Shown: positions 1-7,114 of the stretch, in pieces | How positions within the stretch are numbered: position 1 is the stretch's first letter | How the letters are laid out: each line of letters begins with the position of its first letter | NCBI RefSeq assembly: GCF_036014015.1 | Contig: NZ_CP107905.1 | Location: 4,650,001-4,714,000 of the forward strand | Source of the DNA: Streptomyces sp. NBC_00457 | GTDB taxonomy: Bacteria; Actinomycetota; Actinomycetes; Streptomycetales; Streptomycetaceae | Direction: 5' to 3' | Length of the DNA: 64,000 nucleotides | The notes under the pieces: generated by a model | Seen by the model: only the letters and a program-made list of their open reading frames with translations | The model's database searches: none | What the model was told of the DNA's origin: nothing | Position numbers and translations under genes: made by a program

Positions 1-23
1 CGACTGACGGTTCCTTCCGGCCT

Positions 24-53
24 GGGGCACATACCGATGTCGGTATGTGCCCC
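24..53. terminator. Hairpin terminator at left edge
   Basis: A perfect 14-bp inverted repeat (arms 24-37 and 40-53, beginning GGGGCACATACC) is followed on the + strand by a T-containing stretch (attcgtttg). It probably ends a + strand gene lying left of the window, just before the deaminase gene. Its role is inferred from structure alone. Confidence 0.6.
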
Positions 54-128
54 ATTCGTTTGTGCGAGCAAGACCACTAACGGGGAAAGCGCTACCGGGA
101 GGGCGGGAACGTACGGCAGGATCCTGGG

Positions 129-1160
129 ATGGAGCGTGTACGTGATGTCTCTGAGCTGCCGAAAGCCCATCTGCACCTGCACTTCACCGGCTCGATGCGG
201 CCCACCACCCTGCTGGAGCTGGCCGACAAGTACGGCGTGCGGCTGCCCGAGGCGCTGACCGATGCGCTGACGAGCGGGGAGCCGCCGAGACTGCGGGCTA
301 CGGACGAGCGGGGCTGGTTCCGCTTCCAGCGGCTGTACGACTCGGCGCGCTCGTGTCTGCGGGAGCCCGAAGACATCCAGCGGCTGGTGCGGGAGGCCGC
401 GGAGGAGGACATCAAGGACGGCTCGGGGTGGCTGGAGATCCAGGTCGACCCGACGTCGTACGCCCCTCGGCTGGGCGGTCTGATCCCGGCGCTGGAGGTC
501 ATCCTGGACGCGGTGGACTCGGCGATGCGGGAGACCGGGCTCGGGATGCGGGTGCTGGTCGCCGCGAACCGGATGAAGCATCCGCTGGACGCCCGCACGC
601 TGGCCCGGCTGGCGGTGCGGTACGCGGACCGGGGTGTGGTCGGCTTCGGGTTGTCGAACGACGAACGGCGGGGCATGGCGCGGGACTTCGACCGCGCGTT
701 CCACATCGCGCGCGAGGGCGGCCTGCTGTCGGCTCCGCACGGCGGTGAGCTGACCGGCCCGGCGTCGGTGCGGGACTGCCTGGACGACCTGCACGCGAAC
801 CGGATCGGGCACGGTGTGCGGGCGGCGGAGGACCCGCGGCTGCTGAAGCGGCTGGCCGACCGGGGGATCACCTGCGAGGTGTGCCCGGCGTCGAATGTGG
901 CCCTCGGCGTCTACGAGGAACCGGAGGACATCCCGCTGCGGACGCTGTTCGAGGCGGGCGTCCCGATGGCGCTGGGCGCCGACGACCCGCTGCTCTTCGG
1001 CTCCCGGCTGGCCGCCCAGTACGAGCTGGCCCGCCGCCACCACGCCTTCACGGACGCCGAGTTGGCGGAGCTGGCCCGCCAGTCGGTACGGGCGTCCGCG
1101 GCGCCGGAGGATGTGCGGCGCAAGCTGCTGTCGGGCATCGACGACTGGCTGACGGCGTAG
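129..1160 (+). CDS. add: Adenosine deaminase family protein (adenosine or aminodeoxyfutalosine deaminase)
   Basis: Zinc-dependent purine deaminase of the amidohydrolase superfamily, 343 aa, the usual length for adenosine deaminases. The metal and catalytic residues are intact: H16 and H18 in a HLHLHFTGS motif, H204 and E207 in PHGGE, H228 in RIGHG, and D285-D286 in GADDP. It should hydrolyse the 6-amino group of an adenine-containing nucleoside in the cytoplasm. Streptomyces make menaquinone by the futalosine route, which needs a deaminase of this family for 6-aminodeoxyfutalosine, so the substrate could be that compound instead of adenosine; the motifs seen here do not decide. The ATG at 129 lies directly before the conserved N-terminal strand. 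Its ribosome-binding site is weak (ggat about 10 nt upstream). Confidence 0.88.
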   Translation: MERVRDVSELPKAHLHLHFTGSMRPTTLLELADKYGVRLPEALTDALTSGEPPRLRATDERGWFRFQRLYDSARSCLREPEDIQRLVREAAEEDIKDGSGWLEIQVDPTSYAPRLGGLIPALEVILDAVDSAMRETGLGMRVLVAANRMKHPLDARTLARLAVRYADRGVVGFGLSNDERRGMARDFDRAFHIAREGGLLSAPHGGELTGPASVRDCLDDLHANRIGHGVRAAEDPRLLKRLADRGITCEVCPASNVALGVYEEPEDIPLRTLFEAGVPMALGADDPLLFGSRLAAQYELARRHHAFTDAELAELARQSVRASAAPEDVRRKLLSGIDDWLTA

Positions 1161-1175
1161 CTCAGGCGGTGCGCC

Positions 1176-1802
1176 TCATGCGGTGACGCCGGCCAGGAGC
1201 GTGCGGGCGAGCCGCCGGGCGAAGGTGTCCAGGGGCGGCCGTACGCCTTCCGGTGTCGCGTCGTAGGCGAACGCGCGCTGGGCGCAGGCGCCGAGGAGCA
1301 GGGACGCGGCCGCGAAGGTGTCGGCGTCGGCGCGGATGCGGCCCGCGTCCCGCTCCGCGCGAAGGTAGGCGTCCAGGCCCTCGATGGGCTTGTGCGGCCC
1401 CATGCCCATCTGCCGCATCGCGTCGTCGTGCCGTCGCTTCAGCTGGGTCTCGGCATACAGCGAGGCGGCGATCGGGAAGCTCTGCTCGTAGAACAGGGCG
1501 GCCTGGCGGGCGATCTCGGTGAGGTTCTCCTCCAGCGTGTGCCGGCCCGGTTCGGCGGCGAGGCTGGTCAGGAGGGGGCCGAGGCGAGGCAGGCGCTCGG
1601 CGAGGACGCGGATGAACAGGTCCTCCTTGCTCGCGAAGTGCTTGTAGAGCGCGGCCTCCGAGCAGCCGGCCGCCTTGGCGATCTCCTTGGTGGTGGCGCG
1701 GGCCAGGCCGAGGGTGAGCATCAGCTCGTGGGCGGCGTCGAGGATGCGGACGCGGGCGGGTTCGCGGGCGGGTTCGCGGGCGGGTTTCTGCACGGATTCC
1801 AC
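1176..1802 (-). CDS. TetR family transcriptional regulator
   Basis: 208 aa from a GTG start. Residues about 18-64 form a TetR helix-turn-helix, with the recognition part reading ATTKEIAKAAGCSEAALYKH, followed by an all-helical ligand-binding domain. The N-terminus holds a repeated PARE tetrapeptide encoded by three 12-nt tandem units (1752-1787), so its length may vary between strains. A second in-frame GTG three codons later is possible. It is divergent from the NAD(P)-binding oxidoreductase at 1941, and two near-identical palindromes lie in the 138-bp gap. It therefore probably represses itself and that gene in response to a ligand that cannot be predicted here. Confidence 0.9.
   Translation of the reverse strand: MESVQKPAREPAREPARVRILDAAHELMLTLGLARATTKEIAKAAGCSEAALYKHFASKEDLFIRVLAERLPRLGPLLTSLAAEPGRHTLEENLTEIARQAALFYEQSFPIAASLYAETQLKRRHDDAMRQMGMGPHKPIEGLDAYLRAERDAGRIRADADTFAAASLLLGACAQRAFAYDATPEGVRPPLDTFARRLARTLLAGVTA
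1752..1787. repeat. Three 12-nt tandem repeats inside the TetR gene
   Basis: GCGGGCGGGTTC occurs at 1752-1763 and 1764-1775, with a one-base variant at 1776-1787. On the minus strand the units encode the repeated PARE segment at the N-terminus of the TetR regulator. Unit number changes would stay in frame. Confidence 0.85.
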
Positions 1803-1829
1803 GAGGGCGGACCTTACCGGGGTTGACGG

Positions 1830-1849
1830 GTGGGTGAGTACTTACCCAC
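1830..1849. promoter_or_regulatory. Probable TetR operator 1
   Basis: The 20-bp imperfect palindrome GTGGGTGAGTACTTACCCAC has one mismatched pair. It lies in the divergent TetR/oxidoreductase gap and just downstream of a TTGACG hexamer (1823-1828), so it could block transcription towards 1941. Confidence 0.7.
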
Positions 1850-1863
1850 TCTGGAGTCAGGCA

Positions 1864-1883
1864 GGGTGAGTGAACACTCACCC
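1864..1883. promoter_or_regulatory. Probable TetR operator 2
   Basis: The palindrome GGGTGAGTGAACACTCACCC has 8-bp perfect outer arms and the same GGGTGAGT half-site as operator 1. Centre-to-centre distance from operator 1 is 34 bp, about three helical turns, which suits cooperative binding on one face of the DNA. Confidence 0.7.
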
Positions 1884-1940
1884 ACCCCGTCGTGGAGACC
1901 AGATCGCGGAGACGAGATTGCGGAGACGGGAGAACCACTC

Positions 1941-2573
1941 ATGAACCTCACGGTTTTCGGTGCCACCGGCGGCATCGGGCAGGAGATCGTCCGGCAGGCG
2001 CTGACCGCCGGGCACCAGGTGACGGCGGTCGTACGGGATCCCGCGCGGCTTGCGGTGACGGGCGCGGGCCTGGAGGTGTTCCGGGCGGACATGACCGACC
2101 CGGAAGCGCTGCGCCCCGCGGTGTCCGGCCGGGACGCGGTCCTTTCGGGACTCGGCGCGCGCAGCCGTAAGGACGCCGGTGTCGCCGCCCGTCTCACGCG
2201 CACGGTGCTGCGGGCCATGGAGGCGGAGGGCACGCGGCGGCTGCTGGTGGTGAGCGCGGCTCCGCTCGGGCCCGCGCCGGAGGGGGACGGCCCCCTCGAT
2301 CGCGCCGCGCGCGGTCTGGTCTCCGCGATCCTCAAGGACGTCTACGACGACCTCAGGGAGATGGAGGCGGAGCTCACCCGCAGCGCGGTCGACTGGACCT
2401 CGGTGCGACCGCCCCGGCTCCAGGACAAACCGCTCACCGGCAGGTACCGCACGGTCGTCGGCGGGACTCCGGCCAAGGGCCGCTTCATCGGCCGCGCGGA
2501 CGTGGCCCACGCGATGCTGGCAATGACGGACGAGGCGGGGACGGTGAAGCAGGGGGTGGGTGTCGCCTACTGA
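1941..2573 (+). CDS. NAD(P)-binding (atypical SDR) oxidoreductase
   Basis: 210 aa from the ATG at 1941, chosen because the Rossmann strand MNLTVFGATGGIG begins there and a GGGAG stretch precedes it; a longer in-frame extension to 1830 would run through the operators. GATGGIG at residues 7-13 is the dinucleotide-binding loop of NmrA/BVR-B-like atypical short-chain dehydrogenases. The substrate is unknown. It is the likely target of the divergent TetR regulator, a common arrangement for small-molecule or quinone detoxification reductases. It converges on murB, with a hairpin overlapping both gene ends. Confidence 0.82.
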   Translation: MNLTVFGATGGIGQEIVRQALTAGHQVTAVVRDPARLAVTGAGLEVFRADMTDPEALRPAVSGRDAVLSGLGARSRKDAGVAARLTRTVLRAMEAEGTRRLLVVSAAPLGPAPEGDGPLDRAARGLVSAILKDVYDDLREMEAELTRSAVDWTSVRPPRLQDKPLTGRYRTVVGGTPAKGRFIGRADVAHAMLAMTDEAGTVKQGVGVAY

Positions 2574-2574
2574 T

Positions 2575-2603
2575 CCTTGAAGGGCGGGGTGGCCCTTACA
2601 AGG
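2575..2603. terminator. Bidirectional terminator between converging genes
   Basis: A two-part stem (CCTTG/CAAGG outside, AGGGC/GCCCT inside) covers the end of the oxidoreductase gene and the stop codon of murB. It probably serves both converging transcripts. Confidence 0.6.
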
Positions 2604-3651
2604 TCACGCCCACGGTCACCGGTTCGTTGACCAGCGTGATCCCGAAGGCCTCGCGGACACCGGTGACGACCTCACGGGCGAGCGCCAGCAGGTCCTCGGT
2701 GTTCGCCTCGCCGCGGTTGGTGAGGGCGAGGGTGTGCTTGGTGGAGATGCGGGCCGGGCCGGTGCCGTAGCCCTTGGTGAAGCCGGCCTTGTCGATCAGC
2801 CAGGCGGCGGAGGTCTTGGTGTGGCCGTCGCCCGCGGGATAGGCGGGCGGCTCCACGCCGTCGCCGAGCCGGGCGTGCACGCGCGCGTGGAACTCGGCGA
2901 ACTCCGCGTCGGTGAGGATCGGGTTGGTGAAGAAGGAGCCGGCGGACCAGGTGTCGTGGTCCTCGGGGTCCAGGACCATGCCCTTGCCGGTGCGGAGCTT
3001 GAGCACGGTCTCACGGGCGGCGGTGAGGGGCACGCGGTCGCCGGGGTCGACGCCGAGCGCGCGGGCCGTCTCGGCGTACTTGACGGGCGCGGAGAGGCCG
3101 TCGGCGTCCTCCAGTTGGAGGCGGACGCGCAGGACGACGTAGCGCTCGGGGTCGGCCTTGAAGCGGCTGTGACGGTACGAGAAGGCGCAGTCGGTGTTGT
3201 GGAGGGTGACCGTCTCGCGGGTCGTTCGGTCGTAGGCGACGACCTCGGTGATCGTCGAGGAGACCTCCTGGCCGTACGCGCCGACGTTCTGGATCGGGGT
3301 CGCGCCTGCCGAGCCGGGGATGCCGGCCAGGCACTCGATGCCGGCGAGTCCGGCCTCTACGGTGCGGGCGACTGCGTCCGTCCATACCTCGCCGGCGGCC
3401 AGTTCGAGCGTGGTGCCGGTGAGTTCGAAGCCTTGGGTGGCGATGCGCAGGGCCGTGCCGTCGAAGCCCTTGTCGCCGATGACCAGGTTCGAGCCGCCGC
3501 CGATGAGCAGCAGGGGCGTTCCGTTGTCGTCGGCTTCCCGTACGACGGCGACCACCTCGGCGTCGGTCGTCGCGGTGACCAGGCGGGTGGCGGGGCCGCC
3601 CAGCCGGAAGGTGGTCAGGGGGGCGAGGGGGGCGTCGTGGAGTTCCTGCAC
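2596..3651 (-). CDS. murB: UDP-N-acetylenolpyruvoylglucosamine reductase MurB
   Basis: 351 aa flavoenzyme that uses NADPH to reduce UDP-GlcNAc-enolpyruvate to UDP-MurNAc, the second committed step of peptidoglycan precursor synthesis in the cytoplasm. The FAD-binding region has GGGSNL at 51-56 and IPGSAGATPIQNVGAYGQE at 111-129. YRHSRF at 159-164 supplies the substrate-binding arginine, S239 in SAGSFFTNP is the proton-donating serine, and a glutamate in the C-terminal NEPV motif completes the site. This is the type I MurB pattern. The start is GTG at 3651 with a poor ribosome-binding site. The gene stands alone, separated from the dehydratase pair by an 18-bp palindrome. Confidence 0.97.
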   Translation of the reverse strand: MQELHDAPLAPLTTFRLGGPATRLVTATTDAEVVAVVREADDNGTPLLLIGGGSNLVIGDKGFDGTALRIATQGFELTGTTLELAAGEVWTDAVARTVEAGLAGIECLAGIPGSAGATPIQNVGAYGQEVSSTITEVVAYDRTTRETVTLHNTDCAFSYRHSRFKADPERYVVLRVRLQLEDADGLSAPVKYAETARALGVDPGDRVPLTAARETVLKLRTGKGMVLDPEDHDTWSAGSFFTNPILTDAEFAEFHARVHARLGDGVEPPAYPAGDGHTKTSAAWLIDKAGFTKGYGTGPARISTKHTLALTNRGEANTEDLLALAREVVTGVREAFGITLVNEPVTVGVTL

Positions 3652-3748
3652 GGGCTCAAGAGTACGAGACGGTGGGTGGGGGCTTCGGTGCGATGCCTCC
3701 CGGCGGGGGGCGCGGGTGGGTGGGGGTGCGCGTAGCGCCTTCGGTGTG

Positions 3749-3784
3749 GGTAAGGGGCGCCCGCCATGGCGGGCGCCCCTTACC
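3749..3784 (-). terminator. Perfect 36-bp palindrome, terminator of the dehydratase transcript
   Basis: A perfect palindrome with 18-bp arms centred on CCATGG lies between the end of the MaoC gene (3796) and the start of murB (3651). There is no U-tract, as is common for Streptomyces terminators. Confidence 0.75.
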
Positions 3785-3795
3785 GAAGACCATGC

Positions 3796-4224
3796 TCAGG
3801 CCAGCCGGACGACCGCCCGTGACATCCCCAGCACCTTCTGCCCCGCGCTCGTGACGGTCAGGTCGACGCGGACCGTGTCGTCGTCGAGCTTGGCCGCGAC
3901 CTTGCCGGCGACCTCGATCGTGGCGCCCTGGTCGTCGTTCGGGACGACGACGGGGCGGGTGAAGCGGACGCCGTACTCGACGACCGCGGCCGGGTCGCCG
4001 GTCCAGTCGGTGACCACGCGGATCGCCTCGGCCATGGTGAACATGCCGTGCGCGATGACGTCCGGCAGCCCGACCTCCTTGGCGAACTTCTCGTTCCAGT
4101 GGATCGGGTTGAAGTCCCCGGAGGCGCCCGCGTACCGAACGAGGGTGGCGCGGGTCACGGGAAAGGACTGGGCCGGCAGCTCGGTGCCGACCTCCACGTC
4201 CTCGTACGAGATCTTCGCGGTCAC
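3796..4224 (-). CDS. MaoC-type (R)-hydratase, HadB-like subunit
   Basis: 142 aa single hotdog-fold protein with the hydratase-2 signature: D37 and H42 in GDFNPIH, then AHGM at 58-61. These residues hydrate or dehydrate (R)-3-hydroxyacyl thioesters. The start is GTG at 4224, two nucleotides after the stop of the upstream partner, so the two genes are translationally coupled. The pairing of a catalytic MaoC chain with a non-catalytic N-terminal-type chain matches the HadAB dehydratase of mycobacterial FAS-II. In Streptomyces the acyl substrate is not established from sequence, so the fatty acid role is inferred. Confidence 0.85.
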   Translation of the reverse strand: MTAKISYEDVEVGTELPAQSFPVTRATLVRYAGASGDFNPIHWNEKFAKEVGLPDVIAHGMFTMAEAIRVVTDWTGDPAAVVEYGVRFTRPVVVPNDDQGATIEVAGKVAAKLDDDTVRVDLTVTSAGQKVLGMSRAVVRLA

Positions 4225-4226
4225 TC

Positions 4227-4679
4227 TCAGTCCCCCTCTGCGGCGCGCGCCACGAGCTTGGTCCAGGCGGTGACGACGTGCTCGCCCGCCTCGTCGTGGA
4301 CCTCGCCGCGGATGTCCAGGATGTCGTTGCCCGCCATGGACTTGATCGCCTCGATGGTGGACGTGACCGTGAGCCGGTCGCCGGCGCGCACCGGGCGGAC
4401 GTAGGAGAACTTCTGGTCGCCGTGCACCACCCGGCTGTAGTCCAGGCCCAGTTGGGGGTCGGCGGTGACCTGTCCCGCGGCCTTGAAGGTGATCGAGAAG
4501 ACGAAGGTCGGCGGGGCGATCACATCGGCGTGACCCAGCGCCTTGGCGGCCTCCGGGTCCGTGTACGCCGGGTTGGTGTCCCCCACGGCCTCCGCGAACT
4601 CGCGGATCTTCTCCCGGCCCACCTCATAGGGATCGGTGGGCGGATAGGTCCGCCCCACGAAGGACTGGTCGAGCGCCAT
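4227..4679 (-). CDS. MaoC N-terminal (FAS1-type dehydratase) protein, HadA-like subunit
   Basis: 150 aa hotdog-fold protein of the UPF0336 / FAS1-type dehydratase N-terminal family. It lacks the D-x4-H catalytic pair found in the adjacent MaoC chain, having instead EAVGDTNPAYTDPEAA, as expected for the substrate-tunnel subunit of a HadA-HadB type heterodimer. The ATG at 4679 has a good AGGAGGT site 9 nt upstream. First gene of the two-gene dehydratase operon, 150 bp downstream of the rpmG terminator. Confidence 0.85.
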   Translation of the reverse strand: MALDQSFVGRTYPPTDPYEVGREKIREFAEAVGDTNPAYTDPEAAKALGHADVIAPPTFVFSITFKAAGQVTADPQLGLDYSRVVHGDQKFSYVRPVRAGDRLTVTSTIEAIKSMAGNDILDIRGEVHDEAGEHVVTAWTKLVARAAEGD

Positions 4680-4830
4680 GGGCTCGGCACCTCCTGATAG
4701 TTCAGCTGGTCCTGCTGGCCTGCTGGTCCTGCTGTTGCCGTTGTCGCCGTTGCTGCCGTCCGAGCGGTTGCCGGCTGGTGCAGTTACCGGTCCGCGCGGT
4801 TACCGGTCGGTTCCGGTCGGTGGAACGACG

Positions 4831-4861
4831 CGAGGCCGCCCCCGATGTGGGGACGGCCTCG
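4831..4861 (-). terminator. Terminator after rpmG
   Basis: Stem of 8 bp plus 4 bp with one mismatch (arms beginning CGAGGCCG), loop of five bases, 15 bp past the rpmG stop codon on the minus strand. Confidence 0.75.
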
Positions 4862-4876
4862 TCGTACGAGCCTGAT

Positions 4877-5041
4877 TTATCGCGTTTCGCGGTGCGCGGT
4901 GTGCGCGTTGCAACGCGGGCAGTGCTTCTTCATCTCCAGTCGGTCCGGGTTGTTACGCCGGTTCTTCTTGGTGATGTAGTTCCGCTCCTTGCACTCCACG
5001 CAGGCCAGCGTGATCTTCGGGCGGACGTCGGTGGCAGCCAC
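4877..5041 (-). CDS. rpmG: 50S ribosomal protein L33
   Basis: 54 aa from GTG at 5041 with AAGGAG 8 nt upstream; an in-frame extension further upstream would run into the tRNA spacer and is rejected. The sequence [19 protein letters not shown] is typical of L33. It keeps both zinc-binding pairs, CVEC near residue 14 and CPRC near residue 44, so it is the zinc-containing (C+) form; Streptomyces also carry a zinc-free paralogue, switched on when zinc is scarce, elsewhere in the genome. It lies downstream of tRNA-Thr and tRNA-Met on the same strand and is probably cotranscribed with them. Confidence 0.97.
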   Translation of the reverse strand: MAATDVRPKITLACVECKERNYITKKNRRNNPDRLEMKKHCPRCNAHTAHRETR

Positions 5042-5129
5042 AGGAGTGCTCCTTGACGAACGGATGGGACGATTAACGCATAAAAGAGTAGCCGATCGAA
5101 GGACCGACCCCACAATCGGCTACTGTCAG

Positions 5130-5202
5130 TAGCGGTGACCGGACTTGAACCGGTGACACAGCGATTATGAGCCGCTTGCTCTACCGACTGAGCTACACCG
5201 CT
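5130..5202 (-). tRNA. tRNA-Met (CAT anticodon, elongator type)
   Basis: 73-nt cloverleaf without encoded CCA; the anticodon is at 5167-5169. The acceptor stem AGCGGTG/CACCGCT is fully paired and the anticodon stem lacks three consecutive G-C pairs, so it is not the initiator. An isoleucine tRNA with a modified CAT anticodon cannot be fully excluded, but the loop sequence fits elongator methionine. Confidence 0.93.
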
Positions 5203-5248
5203 GTGATGTGATCGGTTCCCGCCTCGCGGCGAGAACCTCCCACACCGG

Positions 5249-5321
5249 AGCCCCAATACGGAATCGAACCGTAGACCTTCTCCTTACCATGGAGACGCTC
5301 TACCGACTGAGCTATTGGGGC
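5249..5321 (-). tRNA. tRNA-Thr (GGT anticodon)
   Basis: 73-nt cloverleaf with acceptor GCCCCAA/TTGGGGC, anticodon stem TCTCC/GGAGA and anticodon GGT (5286-5288 on the + strand). No CCA is encoded. First gene of the tRNA-Thr, tRNA-Met, rpmG transcript. Confidence 0.96.
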
Positions 5322-5332
5322 GAGCGATGAAG

Positions 5333-5362
5333 ACATTACACGCTCGGCCGCCGTTCACCCAA
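5333..5362 (-). promoter_or_regulatory. Promoter of the tRNA-Thr/tRNA-Met/rpmG operon
   Basis: Read on the minus strand: TTGGGT (5357-5362), an 18-bp spacer, then TAATGT (5333-5338). The start would fall a few bases before the tRNA-Thr 5' end. The -10 element is good and the -35 is partial. Confidence 0.55.
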
Positions 5363-5565
5363 ATCCGTTTCGCGGCACCCTGTCCCGTCCCGAACGCAGG
5401 TCCGCCACGCGCGCGTGAAGCGTCCCCGCGCGCCTCTCCCGTTCGGCGGACCACGCCGGTACGACTAATGCGCTCCTGCGCGTCGCGCGCGGATCGCCGC
5501 CCTAGGCTCGACTCACTCTGTGTGATCTTGCGTCCTCCGCGCAGTCCCCGAGCCACTGGAGCGCG

Positions 5566-6870
5566 ATGCCCGACAGCCAGCCGCAGCCGCCCCCTTCGTC
5601 GCCGTCCGCTTCGGGCTCGTCGTCAGCTTCGGGCTCGTGGGGTTCAACGGGCCCATCCGGGCAGACCGAATCAGCGTCCCTGCTGCTGTGCGGTGCGCGC
5701 CTCACCGACGGCCGGACGGTGGACGTACGGCTGGGCGGCGAGCGAATCGAGGCGGTCGGTACCGCCGGGAGCCTGACGGCGGAGGGTGCGCCCGGCCCGG
5801 GCGCGCGGGTGGATCTCGGCGGCTATCTGCTGCTGCCCGCCCCGGCCGAGCCGCACGCCCACGCCGACACCGCGCTGTCGGCGGACGAGGGCGGTCCGGT
5901 CTCGTACGACCCCCAGGACGTCCAGCGCCGGGCGACCGAGGCCGCGCTGCTGCAGCTCGGACACGGGGCGACCGCGCTGCGCGCGCACGTGCGCGTGGGT
6001 GACGTGCAGGGGCTGGGCGCGCTGGGCGCCGTACTGCAGGCTCGGCGATCGCTGCGCGGGCTCACCGAGCTGATGACGGTGGCCATGCCCCGTGTGCTGA
6101 CCGGCCGCGCCGGGGCGGACGGACTCGCGATACTGCGGGACGCGGCGAAGATGGGCGCCTCCGTGGTGGGCGGCTGCCCGGATCTGGACCCCGATCCGAC
6201 GGGCTACGTCGAGGCTGTCCTGGAGGTCGCCACCGAGCACGGCTGCCCCGTCGACCTGCACACGGACGCCACCGACCCGGCTCGTCTCGCCCGCCTCGCG
6301 ACCATGGCCGGCGGGCTGCGCCCCGGGGTCACGCTCGGCCCGTGCGGGGGCCTCGGCCGACTGCCCTCCGAGGTGGCCGCCCGTACCGCCGACCAGCTCG
6401 CCGCGGCCGGAGTGACGGTGGCGTGCCTGCCCCAGGGCGGCTGCGGGGGCGTGGACCGCCGGGGCACCGCTCCGGTACGGCTGCTGCGCTCGGCCGGCGT
6501 ACGGGTGGCCGCGGGCAGCGGGTCGCTCCGTGACGTCTCCAACCCGGTCGGCCGCGGCGACCCGCTGGAGGCCGCGTATCTGCTCGCCTCGCGCTACGGG
6601 CTGCGCCCCGAGGAGGCCTACGACGCGGTGAGCACCACCGCTCGTGCGGTGCTCGGCCTGCCCGAGGTCCGTGTGGAGGCGGGATTCCCGGCCGAACTGC
6701 TCGCTGTGCGGGGCGACGGGCTGGCGAGCGCGCTGTCGCTGGCGTACAGCCGGATCGTGGTGCACCGGGGGCGCGTGGTGGCACGGACGAGCGCGGTGCG
6801 GGAGTACTGCAACTCGACGGTGGCGGTGGAGCTGGGGTTGCCTCGGCAGGGGCGCGGGGAGTTGTCGTGA
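5566..6870 (+). CDS. Amidohydrolase-fold protein, probable catalytically inactive cytosine deaminase relative
   Basis: 434 aa. After a low-complexity Pro/Ser/Gly N-terminus (residues 1-36) it follows the cytosine deaminase-type amidohydrolase barrel. The first metal motif is kept (PHAHAD, H97 and H99). Later key residues are changed: the histidine-x-x-glutamate of CodA (HCDE) is HTDA at 232-235, so the catalytic glutamate is missing; the next metal histidine position reads TLGPC (256-260); and the metal-binding aspartate motif before the NPxG segment reads GSGS (317-320). The barrel frame, including NPVGRGDPLEAA, is otherwise well conserved. I infer a pseudoenzyme or an enzyme with a changed mechanism. 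ATG at 5566 with GGAG close upstream. It stands alone, downstream of the divergent tRNA operon. Confidence 0.75.
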   Translation: MPDSQPQPPPSSPSASGSSSASGSWGSTGPSGQTESASLLLCGARLTDGRTVDVRLGGERIEAVGTAGSLTAEGAPGPGARVDLGGYLLLPAPAEPHAHADTALSADEGGPVSYDPQDVQRRATEAALLQLGHGATALRAHVRVGDVQGLGALGAVLQARRSLRGLTELMTVAMPRVLTGRAGADGLAILRDAAKMGASVVGGCPDLDPDPTGYVEAVLEVATEHGCPVDLHTDATDPARLARLATMAGGLRPGVTLGPCGGLGRLPSEVAARTADQLAAAGVTVACLPQGGCGGVDRRGTAPVRLLRSAGVRVAAGSGSLRDVSNPVGRGDPLEAAYLLASRYGLRPEEAYDAVSTTARAVLGLPEVRVEAGFPAELLAVRGDGLASALSLAYSRIVVHRGRVVARTSAVREYCNSTVAVELGLPRQGRGELS

Positions 6871-7114
6871 GGGTGGGGGTGGTGAGGGTGCACGCGGGCC
6901 GGGTCGGGATCGGAATTGAGGTCGGGATTGAGGTCGGGGCGTGCGCGGGTGCTGTGTGCGCCCTGATGTGGGGCGCGTGACCGTGGTGCGGGCGCTGCGG
7001 ATGCGGAGCGTGGGGCATTGATAGGCGCCCGGCGCACGATCCGGGGAGTGCGCGCCGTGGGGCGTGGCTGAAGTCGTGCGGCATGGGCGGCCGTCCGGGC
7101 GTACGGTCGGAAGC
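6871..7114. other. Intergenic region with short direct repeats
   Basis: 244 bp between the amidohydrolase-fold gene and the next oxidoreductase. It contains two adjacent copies of ATTGAGGTCGGG at about 6917-6940 and is rich in G on the + strand. I see no convincing gene or terminator. It must hold the promoter of the gene at 7115. Confidence 0.5.

Noticed and set aside
5130-5202. Initiator tRNA or isoleucine tRNA reading of the CAT-anticodon tRNA
   Set aside because: Acceptor stem fully paired at position 1-72 and no triple G-C in the anticodon stem, so not an initiator; loop fits elongator methionine better than isoleucine.
5130-5321. tRNA genes as an integration site of a mobile element
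   Set aside because: No integrase, no duplicated tRNA 3' end and normal core genes on both sides.
6871-7114. CRISPR or phage attachment repeats
   Set aside because: Only two adjacent 12-bp units; no spacers, no cas genes or integrase in the window.
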